Shown: piece after piece, positions 54,071 to 64,000 of the stretch | Layout: each line of letters begins with the position of its first letter | How positions within the stretch are numbered: the stretch's first letter is position 1 | NCBI RefSeq assembly: GCF_015672735.1 | Contig: NZ_JADABY010000005.1 | Coordinates: forward strand, 48,708-112,707 | DNA length: 64,000 nt | Direction of reading: 5' to 3' | Source of the DNA: Citrobacter sp. Res13-Sevr-PEB04-36 | GTDB lineage: Bacteria; Pseudomonadota; Gammaproteobacteria; Enterobacterales; Enterobacteriaceae | The notes under the pieces: model-generated | Databases searched by the model: none | What the model was told of the DNA's origin: nothing | What the model saw: only the letters and a program-made list of their open reading frames with translations | Program-made: the position numbers and the translations under genes

Positions 54071-54481
54071 ATGAAGAAATTCGTACGCATGACTTTGCTG
54101 GCCGCTACCCTGGCGGGCGCCTCTTTTAGCACACTTGCAGCAAACGTATCCAACGTTCCGGCCCCGGCCCAGGATCCAGTGGTACAACACCTGAAACTGA
54201 GCAACGACCAGGTGGCGCAGATTAAAAAACTGCACCAACAGCTGGAAACCAATGTCAGTCAGATTTCGGTGAATGACGTTAAAGACGGCGTGCTGATTGA
54301 CGTGATCAAGTCCGGAAAATGGGATGATGCCGCCGTTAAGAAACAGCTTGCCGCGTTCAGCAACATCGAACAACAGGCGCGTTATTACCGCGTGAAATAC
54401 TATTTTGACCTGAGCAAAGTCCTCACACCTGAGCAGCGTAAGCAGGTGCAAAAAGATATCGCCCAGACGCTGAGCGAGTAA
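54071..54481 (+). CDS. Spy/CpxP-like periplasmic protein
   Basis: A 136-aa secreted, all-helical protein with a signal peptide (MKKFVRMTLLAATLAGASFS, cleavage near TLAA). Two short segments, LKLSNDQVAQIKKL and VLTPEQRKQVQKD, resemble the paired LTxxQ motifs of the Spy/CpxP family of periplasmic chaperones and stress sensors. I do not know it in K-12 at this place. It has its own terminator; regulation was not seen. The alternative is an unrelated small helical protein. Confidence 0.65.
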   Translation: MKKFVRMTLLAATLAGASFSTLAANVSNVPAPAQDPVVQHLKLSNDQVAQIKKLHQQLETNVSQISVNDVKDGVLIDVIKSGKWDDAAVKKQLAAFSNIEQQARYYRVKYYFDLSKVLTPEQRKQVQKDIAQTLSE

Positions 54482-54487
54482 TGCTGA

Positions 54488-54524
54488 AAGCTCGTTACCT
54501 CTGGTAGCGAGCTTTTATTTTTTT
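54488..54524 (+). terminator. Rho-independent terminator of the Spy-like gene
   Basis: AAGCTCG, a 13-nt loop and CGAGCTT followed by TTATTTTTTT, a few bases after the stop codon. Confidence 0.85.
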
Positions 54525-54540
54525 GGCAGACTGAAACGAC

Positions 54541-54572
54541 GAAAGCCTGAATCATTGCTGATTCAGGCTTTC
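54541..54572 (-). terminator. Stem-loop downstream of tRNA-Asp
   Basis: GAAAGCCTGAATCA-(4 nt)-TGATTCAGGCTTTC, a perfect 14-bp stem, 8 bp beyond the tRNA 3' end. The T-tract is weak; it may serve both strands. Confidence 0.75.
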
Positions 54573-54579
54573 TTAATAG

Positions 54580-54656
54580 TGGCGGAATGGACGGGACTCG
54601 AACCCGCGACCCCCTGCGTGACAGGCAGGTATTCTAACCAACTGAACTACCACTCC
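54580..54656 (-). tRNA. aspV: tRNA-Asp (GTC anticodon)
   Basis: A 77-nt tRNA including an encoded CCA. The acceptor stem pairs GGAGTGG with CCATTCC (one G-U pair), the anticodon loop contains CTGTCAC (anticodon GTC) and the T arm is GCGGGTTCGAGTCCCGT. It lies downstream of dnaQ on the same strand, as aspV does in E. coli. Confidence 0.97.
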
Positions 54657-54789
54657 GCGTTGTGTTCCGCTTGGGAACGAAGCGAATATTACGGATTGCC
54701 TCGCGACTCGTCAACGCTTTTTCTCACGTTTTTAATCGTTTGCTGCAAAAATCACCCGAATAGCCATTTTTGCACGTTAAACACGCAAA

Positions 54790-55518
54790 CTATGCCCGCC
54801 AGAGGCAACTTCCACCTTTCTTCTGAACCAGGTCGAGGCGAGACTCATGGGCCGCTAACTCTTCATCAGTGGCGAAAACAACGCGTAAATTGCCGGACTG
54901 ACGGACAACCCGTTGGATCCCTGTGTCATTCTGCTGCTGACTGTCACCCTCCATTGAAAATGCCATGGCGGTCTGCCCGCCGGTCATCATCAGATAAACG
55001 TCAGCCAGAATCTGGGCATCGAGCAATGCGCCGTGCAAGGTACGCTTGCTGTTGTCTATCTCATAACGCGAGCATAGCGCATCAAGGCTGTTACGCTTGC
55101 CAGGAAACATCTTCCTCGCCAGCGCCAGGCTATCGGTCACTTTACAGAAGGTGTTCGTTTTCGGAATATCACGATGGAGCTTCGCGAACTCGTAGTCCAT
55201 AAAGCCGATATCAAACGATGCGTTATGGATGACCAGCTCCGCACCGCGGATATAGTCGAGAAACTCATCGGCAACATCGGCAAAAGTGGGTTTATCGAGC
55301 AGGAATTCATCCGCGATGCCGTGTACGCCAAACGCTTCCGGGTCCACCAGCCGATCGGGCTTCAGGTAAACGTGGAAGTTATTGCCGGTCAGGCGTCGGT
55401 TCACCACTTCAACCGCACCGATCTCAATGATCTTGTGGCCTTCGTAGTGGGCACCGATCTGGTTCATACCGGTGGTTTCGGTATCGAGGACGATCTGCCG
55501 TGTAATTCCAGTGCTCAT
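54790..55518 (-). CDS. dnaQ: DNA polymerase III epsilon subunit (proofreading 3'-5' exonuclease)
   Basis: A 242-aa proofreading subunit. DEDDh exonuclease motifs are visible: LDTETTG (Exo I), IHNASFDIGFMDYEF (Exo II), and LHGALLDAQILADVYL (Exo III with catalytic His). The C-terminus ends VQKKGGSCLWRA as in E. coli. ATG 55518 is preferred; another is at 55527. It is divergent from rnhA, so their promoters overlap in about 60 bp. Confidence 0.97.
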   Translation of the reverse strand: MSTGITRQIVLDTETTGMNQIGAHYEGHKIIEIGAVEVVNRRLTGNNFHVYLKPDRLVDPEAFGVHGIADEFLLDKPTFADVADEFLDYIRGAELVIHNASFDIGFMDYEFAKLHRDIPKTNTFCKVTDSLALARKMFPGKRNSLDALCSRYEIDNSKRTLHGALLDAQILADVYLMMTGGQTAMAFSMEGDSQQQNDTGIQRVVRQSGNLRVVFATDEELAAHESRLDLVQKKGGSCLWRA

Positions 55519-55580
55519 AGCGGTCATTTATGTCAGACTTATCGTTTATATCGATCTCTAAAACAGGAAGTCTACCAGAG

Positions 55581-56048
55581 ATGCTTAAACAGGTAGAAAT
55601 TTTCACCGATGGTTCTTGCCTGGGAAATCCAGGACCCGGCGGCTATGGGGCAATTTTACGCTTTCGCGGGCGGGAAAAAACCTTTAGCGAAGGATACAAC
55701 CTCACCACCAATAATCGTATGGAGCTGATGGCGGCCATCGTCGCGCTGGAAGCGCTTAAAGAACAATGCGAAGTGGTACTCAGTACCGACAGCCAGTATG
55801 TGCGCCAGGGTATTACCCAGTGGATCCACAACTGGAAAAAACGCGGCTGGAAAACCGCAGACAAAAAACCGGTCAAGAATGTCGATCTCTGGAAACGTCT
55901 GAATGCCGCGCTGGGCCAGCACCAAATCAAGTGGGAATGGGTCAAAGGCCACGCGGGCCACCCGGAAAATGAACGCTGCGACGAGCTTGCGCGCGCAGCT
56001 GCGATGAGTCCTACACAAAATGATATTGGGTATCAACCCGAAGCTTAA
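55581..56048 (+). CDS. rnhA: Ribonuclease HI
   Basis: A 155-aa RNase H that cuts RNA in RNA-DNA hybrids. Catalytic Asp/Glu residues are in [12 protein letters not shown] (D10), NNRMELMA (E48), STDSQYV (D70) and NERCDELA (D134). The ATG at 55581 gives exactly the E. coli length. Its 3' end overlaps the convergent yafS by 4 bp. Confidence 0.97.
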   Translation: MLKQVEIFTDGSCLGNPGPGGYGAILRFRGREKTFSEGYNLTTNNRMELMAAIVALEALKEQCEVVLSTDSQYVRQGITQWIHNWKKRGWKTADKKPVKNVDLWKRLNAALGQHQIKWEWVKGHAGHPENERCDELARAAAMSPTQNDIGYQPEA

Positions 56049-56767
56049 ACGTCCGGTTTACGGTATTGCCGGGTTGCACCAACGGCCTGGCGGATACGCG
56101 CTTTGCTTTTGTTTTGTTTCATCGGGTTAAGCGTAAGCGGAATAGTTCGCTTGCGCGCGACAACCAACTGTATGCATCCCAACGCAGGAATATGTGCGCT
56201 TAACATTTTACCCCCGAGCTTCTTCCAGGGTAAAACGTGAAAACGGCTGGCGTGCAGCACTTCAAAATTCAGCAGTGAGAGCCAATCCAGTTGGCGCATC
56301 AGCGTAAACATCCGGCTGTTATAAGGTGGCGTTTTACGTAATACCGGCACCAACTTGCGCAACCCCATCAGGCTGACCGGATTGAATCCGCTCAGAATTA
56401 ACCAGCCATCATCGATAAGCACACGATCGGCCTCACGCAGTAACCTGTGAGGATCGGAGCACCACGGCAGCGTATGCGCCAGCAGGCAGACATCAACGGA
56501 TTTATCGGCAAAGGGAAGATGTAGAGGATCCGCCAGCACCTGCATCGGCGAGCCTTGCGAAGAAATATTCACCTGATGAGAAACCGCGCACGCTTCAGAA
56601 TTGATTTCTGCGCTTAAATTGCCAATCTTAAGCAGATGAAAACCGTACATTTTTGCGAACCACGGGTTAAGCTGATGCTCCAGCGCCTCACGATAGTGTT
56701 CGCCCCAGGGTAAATCATCCCAGCTCACGGGCGCTACGACAGTTTGAGGGAGCCTTGCCGGTTTCAT
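56045..56767 (-). CDS. yafS: Putative SAM-dependent methyltransferase YafS
   Basis: A 240-aa methyltransferase-like protein with a methyltransferase-11-type core ([40 protein letters not shown]). The classical glycine-rich SAM loop is not well conserved, so activity is uncertain. ATG 56767 gives the same length as E. coli YafS. It is divergent from gloB and convergent with rnhA. Confidence 0.92.
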   Translation of the reverse strand: MKPARLPQTVVAPVSWDDLPWGEHYREALEHQLNPWFAKMYGFHLLKIGNLSAEINSEACAVSHQVNISSQGSPMQVLADPLHLPFADKSVDVCLLAHTLPWCSDPHRLLREADRVLIDDGWLILSGFNPVSLMGLRKLVPVLRKTPPYNSRMFTLMRQLDWLSLLNFEVLHASRFHVLPWKKLGGKMLSAHIPALGCIQLVVARKRTIPLTLNPMKQNKSKARIRQAVGATRQYRKPDV

Positions 56768-56800
56768 CACAACCTTCCGTTTCGCATTGAGAGGTAATTT

Positions 56801-57556
56801 ATGAATCTTAACAGTATTCCCGCCTTTGATGACAATTACATCTGGGTCCTGACCAATAATGAGAACCGTTGCCTGATTGTCGATCCCGGCGAGGCGACTC
56901 CGGTACTGCAAGCCATTGCTGAGCACAACTGGGTGCCAGAGGCCATTTTACTCACCCATCACCATCATGATCACGTTGGCGGCGTGAAGGAACTTGTGCA
57001 CCGCTTTCCACAGATAGTGGTCTACGGACCAGCTGAAACGCAAGATAAGGGAACCACACGCGTAGTCGAAGATGGCGATACCGCACTCGTTTTAGGGCAT
57101 GAATTTAGCGTATTTGCTACTCCGGGTCACACTTTAGGACATATCTGTTACTTTAGTCATCCTTATCTGTTTTGCGGCGATACGCTCTTTTCCGGTGGCT
57201 GCGGTCGACTTTTTGAGGGTACAGCATTACAGATGTATCAATCACTTAAAAAAATATGTGCACTTCCGGATGATACGTTAATTTGTTGCGCACATGAGTA
57301 CACTTTAGCAAATATGAAGTTTGCCTTAAGCATCCTCCCGCACGATCCGTCCATAAATGATTATTATCGTAAAGTTAATGAGTTACGCGTAAAAAAACAA
57401 ATGACACTACCCGTAACTCTGAAAAATGAGCGCAGAAATAATATTTTTTTAAGAACGGAAGACATTGATTTAATTAATGAAATTAACAAAGAAACAATAT
57501 TGCAACAACCTGAAGCGCGTTTTGCGTGGTTAAGGTCAAAGAAAGATACGTTCTGA
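56801..57556 (+). CDS. gloB: Hydroxyacylglutathione hydrolase (glyoxalase II)
   Basis: A 251-aa metallo-beta-lactamase-fold enzyme that hydrolyses S-lactoylglutathione in methylglyoxal detoxification. The metal motif is [10 protein letters not shown] (about 53-62), followed by TPGHTLGH and [13 protein letters not shown]. Same length as E. coli GloB. Confidence 0.96.
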   Translation: MNLNSIPAFDDNYIWVLTNNENRCLIVDPGEATPVLQAIAEHNWVPEAILLTHHHHDHVGGVKELVHRFPQIVVYGPAETQDKGTTRVVEDGDTALVLGHEFSVFATPGHTLGHICYFSHPYLFCGDTLFSGGCGRLFEGTALQMYQSLKKICALPDDTLICCAHEYTLANMKFALSILPHDPSINDYYRKVNELRVKKQMTLPVTLKNERRNNIFLRTEDIDLINEINKETILQQPEARFAWLRSKKDTF

Positions 57557-57627
57557 CAATTCCGGGTTGCCTTTTGAAAACTTCGCCGTTATGATCGGTC
57601 GTCTTTTAAGCAACTATTGACACACAC

Positions 57628-58986
57628 ATGAAGGCAAAAGCGATATTACTCGCCTCTGTCCTGCTTGTTGGGTGCCAGAATACTGGTAACGTCCAACAAC
57701 ACGCACAGAGCCTTTCTGCAGCTGGTCAAGGGGAAGCAGGAAAGTTTACGAGTCAGGCGCGGTGGATGGACGATGGGACATCTATCGCCGCCGATCAGGA
57801 TTTGTGGGCTTTCATTGGTGACGAGCTAAAGATGGGAATTCCGGAAAACAACCGGATTCGCGAACAGAAACAGAAGTATTTACGCAATAAGAGCTATCTC
57901 CACGATGTAACGTTACGGGCAGAGCCGTATATGTACTGGATAGCCGGGCAAGTTAAGAAACGTAACATGCCGATGGAGCTGGTACTCCTACCCATAGTGG
58001 AGAGCGCTTTTGATCCTCACGCAACGTCTGGCGCCAATGCCGCAGGTATTTGGCAGATCATTCCGAGCACGGGGCGCAATTATGGTTTAAAGCAGACTCG
58101 CAGTTATGATGCACGTCGCGACATTGTGGCTTCCACCACTGCCGCGCTGGATATGATGCAGCGTCTGAACAAGATGTTTGATGGCGACTGGCTGCTGACC
58201 GTTGCCGCTTATAATAGCGGTGAAGGTCGCGTGATGAAGGCAATGAAAGCGAACAAAGCTCGTGGCAAGCCCACTGATTTTTGGTCGCTCCCTCTGCCTC
58301 AGGAAACGAAGCAGTATGTGCCCAAAATGCTGGCATTGAGCGACATCCTCAAGAACAGCAAGCGTTATGGCGTGCGTCTGCCAACCACAGACGAAAGCCG
58401 CGCGTTGGCACGTGTTCGCTTGAACAGTCCGGTTGAGATGGCCCAGGTTGCCGATATGGCGGGTATTTCCGTCAGCAAGCTGAAGACCTTCAATGCTGGC
58501 GTGAAAGGCTCCACGTTGGGTGTCAGCGGCCCGCAATATGTGATGGTGCCAAAGAAGCACGCGGAGAAACTGCGTGAGTCTCTGGCGTCAGGCGAAATTG
58601 CAGCCGTACAGTCAACGCTGGTCGCGGATAACACGCCGCTGAGCAGCCGTAGCTACAAGGTTCGTTCTGGCGATACGCTTTCCGGCATCGCTTCACGTCT
58701 TGGCGTGAATGCGAATGAGCTAAAGCAGTGGAATAATCTGCGTAGTTCGACTCTGAAAGTGGGCCAAAGCTTGACCGTAGGTGCAGGCACCAGCGCGCAG
58801 CGACTGGCTAAAAACAGCGATAGCATTACCTATCGTGTACGTAAGGGCGATTCGCTTTCGAGCATTGCTAAACGTCACGGGGTTAACATCAAGGATGTGA
58901 TGCGCTGGAACAATGATACCGATAATCTGCAGCCGGGCGATCAGCTGACGTTGTTTGTGAAAAACAACGGTATGCCGGACTCCTGA
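57628..58986 (+). CDS. mltD: Membrane-bound lytic murein transglycosylase D
   Basis: A 452-aa outer-membrane lipoprotein (lipobox LLVGC, Cys 16) that cleaves peptidoglycan glycan strands. The SLT domain has the catalytic Glu in VESAFDPHATS (about residue 125) and AAYNSGEGRV. Two LysM repeats are at about 343-386 (YKVRSGDTLSGIASRLGVN) and 402-445 (YRVRKGDSLSSIAKRHGVN). Length matches E. coli. Confidence 0.97.
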   Translation: MKAKAILLASVLLVGCQNTGNVQQHAQSLSAAGQGEAGKFTSQARWMDDGTSIAADQDLWAFIGDELKMGIPENNRIREQKQKYLRNKSYLHDVTLRAEPYMYWIAGQVKKRNMPMELVLLPIVESAFDPHATSGANAAGIWQIIPSTGRNYGLKQTRSYDARRDIVASTTAALDMMQRLNKMFDGDWLLTVAAYNSGEGRVMKAMKANKARGKPTDFWSLPLPQETKQYVPKMLALSDILKNSKRYGVRLPTTDESRALARVRLNSPVEMAQVADMAGISVSKLKTFNAGVKGSTLGVSGPQYVMVPKKHAEKLRESLASGEIAAVQSTLVADNTPLSSRSYKVRSGDTLSGIASRLGVNANELKQWNNLRSSTLKVGQSLTVGAGTSAQRLAKNSDSITYRVRKGDSLSSIAKRHGVNIKDVMRWNNDTDNLQPGDQLTLFVKNNGMPDS

Positions 58987-59002
58987 TAGCAGCATAAACA
59001 TT

Positions 59003-59034
59003 AAGGCACTGGTTTCCCCCCAGTGCCTTTTTTA
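59003..59034 (+). terminator. Rho-independent terminator of mltD
   Basis: AAGGCACTGG-TTTCCCC-CCAGTGCCTT followed by TTTT, 16 bp after the mltD stop and abutting the convergent yafE end. Confidence 0.92.
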
Positions 59035-59035
59035 T

Positions 59036-59806
59036 TTATGCTGCTTTATGCGCCTCAACCATAATCGTGTCACTGGTGAACGACCCGTCCTTCTGTAACG
59101 CAAAGTAAGCCTGCACTTCGGCAGACGCACTCTGCTGGTATAAACGAACCGCGTCGATCAACACCTCAGGGGTACGCATGCGCGCAACCCATGAGCTAAA
59201 CACCAGCGGCAGGCGGTCCGTCAACACCGTATCGGCAATCAGATTGGCATCATTCATCAAGGACAACCACTCACCGCTGGAATAGTTGCGCACATGTGAG
59301 GTATCGCGTAACGCTTCAACGGTTTGCAGCCAGATATCCCGTACCGGGTGCCCTGGTGACATGACATCCATCACAATCACCACGCCACCTGGTTTCAATA
59401 CACGATTCACTTCCCGCAGCGCGCGTCCGACATCATGCCAGTGATGCGCAGAGTAGCGGCTAATCACCACATCAAAAGAGCCATCCTCAAAAGGCAGACT
59501 TTCGGCATACCCTTGCCGGGTAGCGATATTGTCTAATCCCTTCTCTTTTGCCGCCTGCACGACCACATCGAGCATCTGCGCCGATAAATCATACGCCACG
59601 ACCTGTTTTACATGCTGTGCCGCCGTAAAACTGGCGTGCCCCGCACCGCATCCCATGTCGAGAACGCTGGCCTGTGGAAATGCCGACAGCCTATCCGCCA
59701 GCCGTTGTAAATCATGGCCGGAGGCGTGTACCGTGCTGGTTAAATAGGCGTTCGCCTGCGAGCCAAACTGTTTTTCGACATTGTCATGATGAGAGCGTGT
59801 TGTCAT
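59036..59806 (-). CDS. yafE: SAM-dependent methyltransferase YafE
   Basis: A 256-aa UbiE-like class I methyltransferase with a good SAM-binding motif (VLDMGCGAGHASF, about residues 47-59) and the post-I acidic residue in VVAYDLSAQML. AAGGA lies 7 nt upstream of ATG 59806. From memory the K-12 entry is shorter (about 207 aa), starting near the SAM motif, so this may be the complete form. The substrate is unknown. Confidence 0.88.
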   Translation of the reverse strand: MTTRSHHDNVEKQFGSQANAYLTSTVHASGHDLQRLADRLSAFPQASVLDMGCGAGHASFTAAQHVKQVVAYDLSAQMLDVVVQAAKEKGLDNIATRQGYAESLPFEDGSFDVVISRYSAHHWHDVGRALREVNRVLKPGGVVIVMDVMSPGHPVRDIWLQTVEALRDTSHVRNYSSGEWLSLMNDANLIADTVLTDRLPLVFSSWVARMRTPEVLIDAVRLYQQSASAEVQAYFALQKDGSFTSDTIMVEAHKAA

Positions 59807-59884
59807 TGTGTTGTCCTTCGGTTGTGGTGAAATATAAAGGGCAGCACCATGACAGGCCTGCCCCACGGCAGACCTGACACACCT

Positions 59885-60694
<810 letters not shown>

Positions 60695-60712
60695 TCAAAC
60701 CTCTGTAACGTC

Positions 60713-60736
60713 AACCAGTCCGCAGCCGGACTGGTT
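60713..60736. terminator. Stem-loop between MFS gene and yafD
   Basis: AACCAGTCCG-CAGC-CGGACTGGTT, a perfect 10-bp stem between the end of the MFS gene and the start of yafD (both minus strand). No strong T-tract follows on either strand. Confidence 0.55.
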
Positions 60737-60816
60737 CTTCAGTTATAGGGACTTTAGGGCTTACTTTCAACGAGCAATTGCAGTTTGTTTTGTAAGTAGG
60801 TACTTACATCAATGAT

Positions 60817-61992
60817 TTATCCCAGCGTGATACGCGCAGGTTTATCAAGACGACCGCTGATACCCATCAATAAGAAAGCAGCCAGGACGATAAGCGCGCC
60901 AATCCACGGCGTCTGCGCTAAGCCATAATACTCTACCGTTTGCCCGCCAATCACCGACCCCAGTGCAATACCGACGTTAAACGCCGCAATGTTCAGTCCG
61001 GAGGCAACATCAACCGCGTTGGGGGTAAATTGTTCTGCTTTCTGAACAACATAGACCTGCAATCCCGGTACGTTACCGAAAGCAAAGATCCCCATCACCA
61101 GTATTGTTGCCAGCGCTGCATACTGCGTGGATGCCGTTAACTGGAAAAGCATCAGCAGAACAAACAGTGCAGCAAAAATGAACTTCAATGCAGGGACAGC
61201 GCCATGTTTATCCGCCAGTTTACCACCCCAAATATTACCGATAGCCACAGAGACGCCGTATCCCAATAAGATCCAACTTACCGCTGTCGGGGAGAATCCG
61301 GCCAGATCCTGCATCATCGGTGCAAGAAAGGTAAACGCAGTAAAGACACCACCATAGCCCAGCGCCGTGACTGCATAAATCAGCAGCAGACGAGGATGGG
61401 TTAAGACTTTCACCTGATCGCGGATGCTGGCGGCAGCCCGACCTGGAATATTCGTCGGGATCAGTAACTGGCTACTAATTAGTGCAATGACGCCCAGCAT
61501 TGAGACTGCGAGGAAAGTTTCACGCCAGCCAAAATGCTGACCGATAAATGTGCCCAGCGGAACGCCTGTCACCAGGGCCACCGTTAAACCACCAAACATA
61601 ATGGCGATGGCCGAAGCCGCTTTCTCTTTGGGCACCAGACTTGTTGCAATGGTTGAACCAATCGAGAAGAACACGCCGTGTGCAAGGCCGGTCAGCAGAC
61701 GGGCAACAATTAAGGTCATATAGCCCGGTGCCTGCCATGCCAGCAAATTACCGGCAGTAAACAGCACCATCAGCGCAACCAGCAGCTGTTTACGCGGCAG
61801 ACTCCCGGTCAGAGCGGTCAGCACTGGTGCGCCAATAGCCACCCCCAACGCATAAATTGAAACCAGCATCCCCGCAGAAGGCAAAGAGATTGCCAGTTGT
61901 TCAGCAATGGTCGGTACCAGGCCAACAATCACAAATTCGGTCGTGCCAATGGCGAAGGCACTTATCGTCAGTGCAAATAAAGCGAGCGGCAT
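60817..61992 (-). CDS. MFS transporter, DHA1-like exporter
   Basis: A 391-aa inner-membrane protein with about 12 membrane segments. It belongs to the AraJ/YdhP-type branch of the major facilitator superfamily (IGTTEFVIVGLVPTIAEQL at the first helix, ARLLTGLAHGVFFSIG, GGKLADKHGAVP loop). ATG 61992 with GGAG 6 nt upstream is preferred over the longer open frame. It is divergent from the LysR gene yafC, with about 100 bp between them, so yafC probably controls it. I do not recall an MFS gene at this place in K-12. The substrate is unknown; a sugar or drug is typical for the group. Confidence 0.85.
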   Translation of the reverse strand: MPLALFALTISAFAIGTTEFVIVGLVPTIAEQLAISLPSAGMLVSIYALGVAIGAPVLTALTGSLPRKQLLVALMVLFTAGNLLAWQAPGYMTLIVARLLTGLAHGVFFSIGSTIATSLVPKEKAASAIAIMFGGLTVALVTGVPLGTFIGQHFGWRETFLAVSMLGVIALISSQLLIPTNIPGRAAASIRDQVKVLTHPRLLLIYAVTALGYGGVFTAFTFLAPMMQDLAGFSPTAVSWILLGYGVSVAIGNIWGGKLADKHGAVPALKFIFAALFVLLMLFQLTASTQYAALATILVMGIFAFGNVPGLQVYVVQKAEQFTPNAVDVASGLNIAAFNVGIALGSVIGGQTVEYYGLAQTPWIGALIVLAAFLLMGISGRLDKPARITLG

Positions 61993-62096
61993 AAATAACT
62001 CCATATCATCAGTAATCAGATGACACGCAGTATGCCGGGATGCTTTAATAACAAAAATATTTAAAATATCAATATAATTTTGCTTCAGGTGCAAAA

Positions 62097-63011
62097 ATGA
62101 AAGCAACCTCAGAAGAACTGGCGATTTTTGTGGCTGTTGTGGAAAGCGGCAGCTTTAGCCGCGCCGCAGAGCAGTTAGGACAGGCCAATTCCGCCGTCAG
62201 CCGGGCCGTCAAAAAACTGGAGATGAAGCTGGGCGTCAGCTTGCTCAATCGGACCACCCGACAGCTAAGTCTGACCGAGGAAGGTGAACGTTACTTCAGG
62301 CGCGTACAGCTGATCTTGCAGGAAATGGCCGCCGCAGAGACGGAAATTATGGAGTCTCGCAATACACCGCGTGGCTTACTGCGCATTGACGCTGCAACGC
62401 CGGTCATGCTGCATTTTCTGATTCCCCTCATCAAGCCTTTCCGCGAACGCTACCCTGAAATGACGCTGTCGCTGGTCTCTTCAGAGACGTTCATCAATCT
62501 TATTGAACGAAAAGTGGATGTAGCTATACGTGCAGGCACGCTGACTGATTCGAGCCTACGCGCACGTCCATTATTTACCAGCTATCGTAAGATTATTGCT
62601 TCGCCTGACTATATTGCGAAATTTGGTATACCAGAGAGCGTCGAAGCGCTTAAACAGCACCTGTGCCTCGGTTTTTCTGAACCGGTTTCACTCAATACCT
62701 GGCCGATTGCCTGCAGCGATGGACAGCTTCATGAGGTTGAATGCGGACTATCTTCTAACAGCGGCGAAACACTAAAACAGCTTTGTCTGAGCGGAAACGG
62801 TATTGCCTGTCTTTCAGATTATATGATTGATAAGGAGATCGCACGAGGTGAACTGGTCGAGTTGTTGACGGATAAACGCCTGCCGGTAGAGATGCCGTTC
62901 AGCGCCGTTTACTACAGTGATCGGGCAGTAAGCACTCGCATTCGGGCATTTATCGACTTTTTGAGTGAACATGTAAGAACAGCTCCCGCAGGAGCTGTGA
63001 AAGAGGGGTAA
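62097..63011 (+). CDS. yafC: LysR-family transcriptional regulator YafC
   Basis: A 304-aa LysR regulator with the N-terminal winged helix ([20 protein letters not shown]) and a C-terminal periplasmic-binding-like effector domain. It is the same length as E. coli YafC. The divergent MFS gene is the most likely target. Confidence 0.94.
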   Translation: MKATSEELAIFVAVVESGSFSRAAEQLGQANSAVSRAVKKLEMKLGVSLLNRTTRQLSLTEEGERYFRRVQLILQEMAAAETEIMESRNTPRGLLRIDAATPVMLHFLIPLIKPFRERYPEMTLSLVSSETFINLIERKVDVAIRAGTLTDSSLRARPLFTSYRKIIASPDYIAKFGIPESVEALKQHLCLGFSEPVSLNTWPIACSDGQLHEVECGLSSNSGETLKQLCLSGNGIACLSDYMIDKEIARGELVELLTDKRLPVEMPFSAVYYSDRAVSTRIRAFIDFLSEHVRTAPAGAVKEG

Positions 63012-63040
63012 AGTGCACAGAGGGTCGCAGGGTCAAGCCA

Positions 63041-63844
63041 TTAGTCCCACTCGGGTGCCAGACCTTCCGGGCTAACCAGGCGATCGTTGCAGTCCAGCGC
63101 CGCGATCGCCGCGTTGTCTTCAGCATCCAGACGCAGGTCCAGCGCCAGCAAGTTACTAGACAGATTTTCGCGCTTGGTCGAAGAAGGGATCACCGAGTAT
63201 CCCTCACCCATCGCCCATGCCAGGATCACCTGAGCCGGTGTCGCATTATATTTCGCGGCAATACCGGCAATGACTTCATCTTTCAGTGCCTTACCGTATG
63301 CCAGTGTCATGTAAGACGTGATGTGAATACCGTGCATTTTGGCCCAGTCAACCACCTGACGGCTTTGCAGATACGGGGACAACTCAATCTGGTTAGTCGC
63401 GATGTTCTCTGCACCCACTGCAGCAATGGCTCTTTCCATCAGCGGAATGGTGAAGTTAGAGATACCAATTTCGCGGGTCAGGCCCTGTGCTTTAGCTTCC
63501 AGTAGTGCCTGCATAAATTCTTCAACAGAAACAGCATCGTTTGGAGAAGGCCAATGGATCAGCGTCAGATCAACGTAATCAGTACGCAGTTTCTTCAAAC
63601 TCTCTTTCAGACTCGGGATCAGTTTTTCTTTGCTTAGGTTCTCAATCCAAATCTTGGTGGTGATATACAGCTCACTGCGCGGCACACTGCTTTCAGCAAT
63701 CGCCTGGCCAACCGCGGCTTCGTTATCATAGATTTGTGCGGTGTCGACGGCACGATAGCCCAGCTCCAGAGCCGTTTTAACAGAAGTGATAACGACGTCG
63801 TCTTTCAGGCGAAAAGTCCCTAAACCGAATGCAGGGATAGTCAT
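63041..63844 (-). CDS. dkgB: 2,5-diketo-D-gluconate / methylglyoxal reductase B
   Basis: A 267-aa aldo-keto reductase that reduces 2,5-diketogluconate and methylglyoxal with NADPH. AKR residues are visible: [14 protein letters not shown] (Asp and Tyr of the tetrad), TKIWIEN (Lys), LIHWPSP (His). ATG 63844 gives the E. coli length and N-terminus ([14 protein letters not shown]). It is convergent with yafC. Confidence 0.95.
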   Translation of the reverse strand: MTIPAFGLGTFRLKDDVVITSVKTALELGYRAVDTAQIYDNEAAVGQAIAESSVPRSELYITTKIWIENLSKEKLIPSLKESLKKLRTDYVDLTLIHWPSPNDAVSVEEFMQALLEAKAQGLTREIGISNFTIPLMERAIAAVGAENIATNQIELSPYLQSRQVVDWAKMHGIHITSYMTLAYGKALKDEVIAGIAAKYNATPAQVILAWAMGEGYSVIPSSTKRENLSSNLLALDLRLDAEDNAAIAALDCNDRLVSPEGLAPEWD

Positions 63845-63972
63845 AAATTTCCTCTTTTTAATCATAGTGTTCGCTACTGGGAGGAGTATGACCTTCTAAC
63901 GTGTAGATAAAAAGAGCGTAAAACGCAGAGGATTTTTGCAGATTTAGCAATAATTGAATGACAGGAAAAGAA

Positions 63973-64000
63973 AAAGCCCTGAGCGTTAGCTCAGGGCTTT
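63973..64000 (+). terminator. Strong terminator hairpin at the window end
   Basis: AAAGCCCTGAGC-GTTA-GCTCAGGGCTTT is a perfect 12-bp stem ending at the last base. The gene it serves lies outside the window, or it may act in both directions. Confidence 0.8.

Noticed and set aside
54580..54656. tRNA-Asp as an occupied integration site of a genomic island
   Set aside because: No integrase gene or duplicated tRNA 3' end is found next to it; the neighbouring genes are core genes.

Overview
The window comes from the chromosome of an enterobacterium, most likely a Citrobacter or close relative. The flanking genes (pepD, dinB on the left; yafL, dpaA/yafK, yafJ, gmhA, fadE, yafV, aspV, dnaQ, rnhA, yafS, gloB, mltD, yafE, yafD, yafC, dkgB on the right) are the E. 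coli K-12 4.5-5.5 min neighbourhood in reverse orientation and are near-identical in length to their K-12 counterparts. The genus is an inference from gene content, not a proven assignment.

Between dinB and yafL lies a long secondary (Flag-2, lateral-type) flagellar locus of about 44 kb, of which K-12 keeps only the end remnants (fhiA and mbhA). From left to right: a late block on the minus strand (lafB-C-D-E-F-S-T-U: cap, chaperones, hook-length control, FliL, sigma-28, motor); flagellin lafA with its own sigma-28-type promoter; a ToxR-like membrane regulator (lafZ) overlapping a small secreted protein; lafW; the rod, hook and ring operon lfgB to lfgL on the minus strand; lfgA, lfgM and lfgN on the plus strand; a modification island (24.9-33.6 kb); lafK-lfiEFGHIJ on the minus strand; and lfiMNPQR-lfhB-lfhA on the plus strand. 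No chemotaxis genes, flhDC or fliO are present. LafK (sigma-54 activator) is the likely master regulator. Three sigma-54-type sites with the same core (GGCATG, then TTGC, with GG-N10-GC spacing) precede lafB, lfgB and lafV. Two sigma-28-type sites with the same unusual layout precede lafA and lfgM.

The most unusual part is the island between lfgN and lfiJ. Two convergent arms meet at a bidirectional terminator. The plus-strand arm (lafV, an 853-aa three-module transferase, a TagB-like CDP-glycerol transferase, a sialyltransferase-like gene) has its own sigma-54-type promoter. The minus-strand arm (SAM methyltransferase, TagD-like glycerol-3-phosphate cytidylyltransferase, a glycosyltransferase-methyltransferase fusion) continues the lfi operon. 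Together they look like a glycerol-phosphate (teichoic-acid-like) glycan pathway wired into a flagellar regulon, probably for flagellin modification. Three of the genes are frameshifted; two shifts lie in A8 tracts, and a (GATT)6.5 repeat sits at the end of one arm. This pattern could be phase variation, decay or assembly error.

The lateral flagellum itself may be inactive in this strain: lfgC (proximal rod) carries an in-frame amber codon followed directly by a GTG. All other structural genes are open.

The right flank is ordinary housekeeping: fatty-acid oxidation (fadE, with a FadR-like operator), LPS heptose synthesis (gmhA), peptidoglycan enzymes (yafL, dpaA, mltD), replication (dnaQ, rnhA), methylglyoxal detoxification (gloB, dkgB) and tRNA-Asp. 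Differences from K-12 are the absence of ivy between fadE and yafV, a Spy/CpxP-like periplasmic protein next to tRNA-Asp, and an MFS exporter divergent from yafC.
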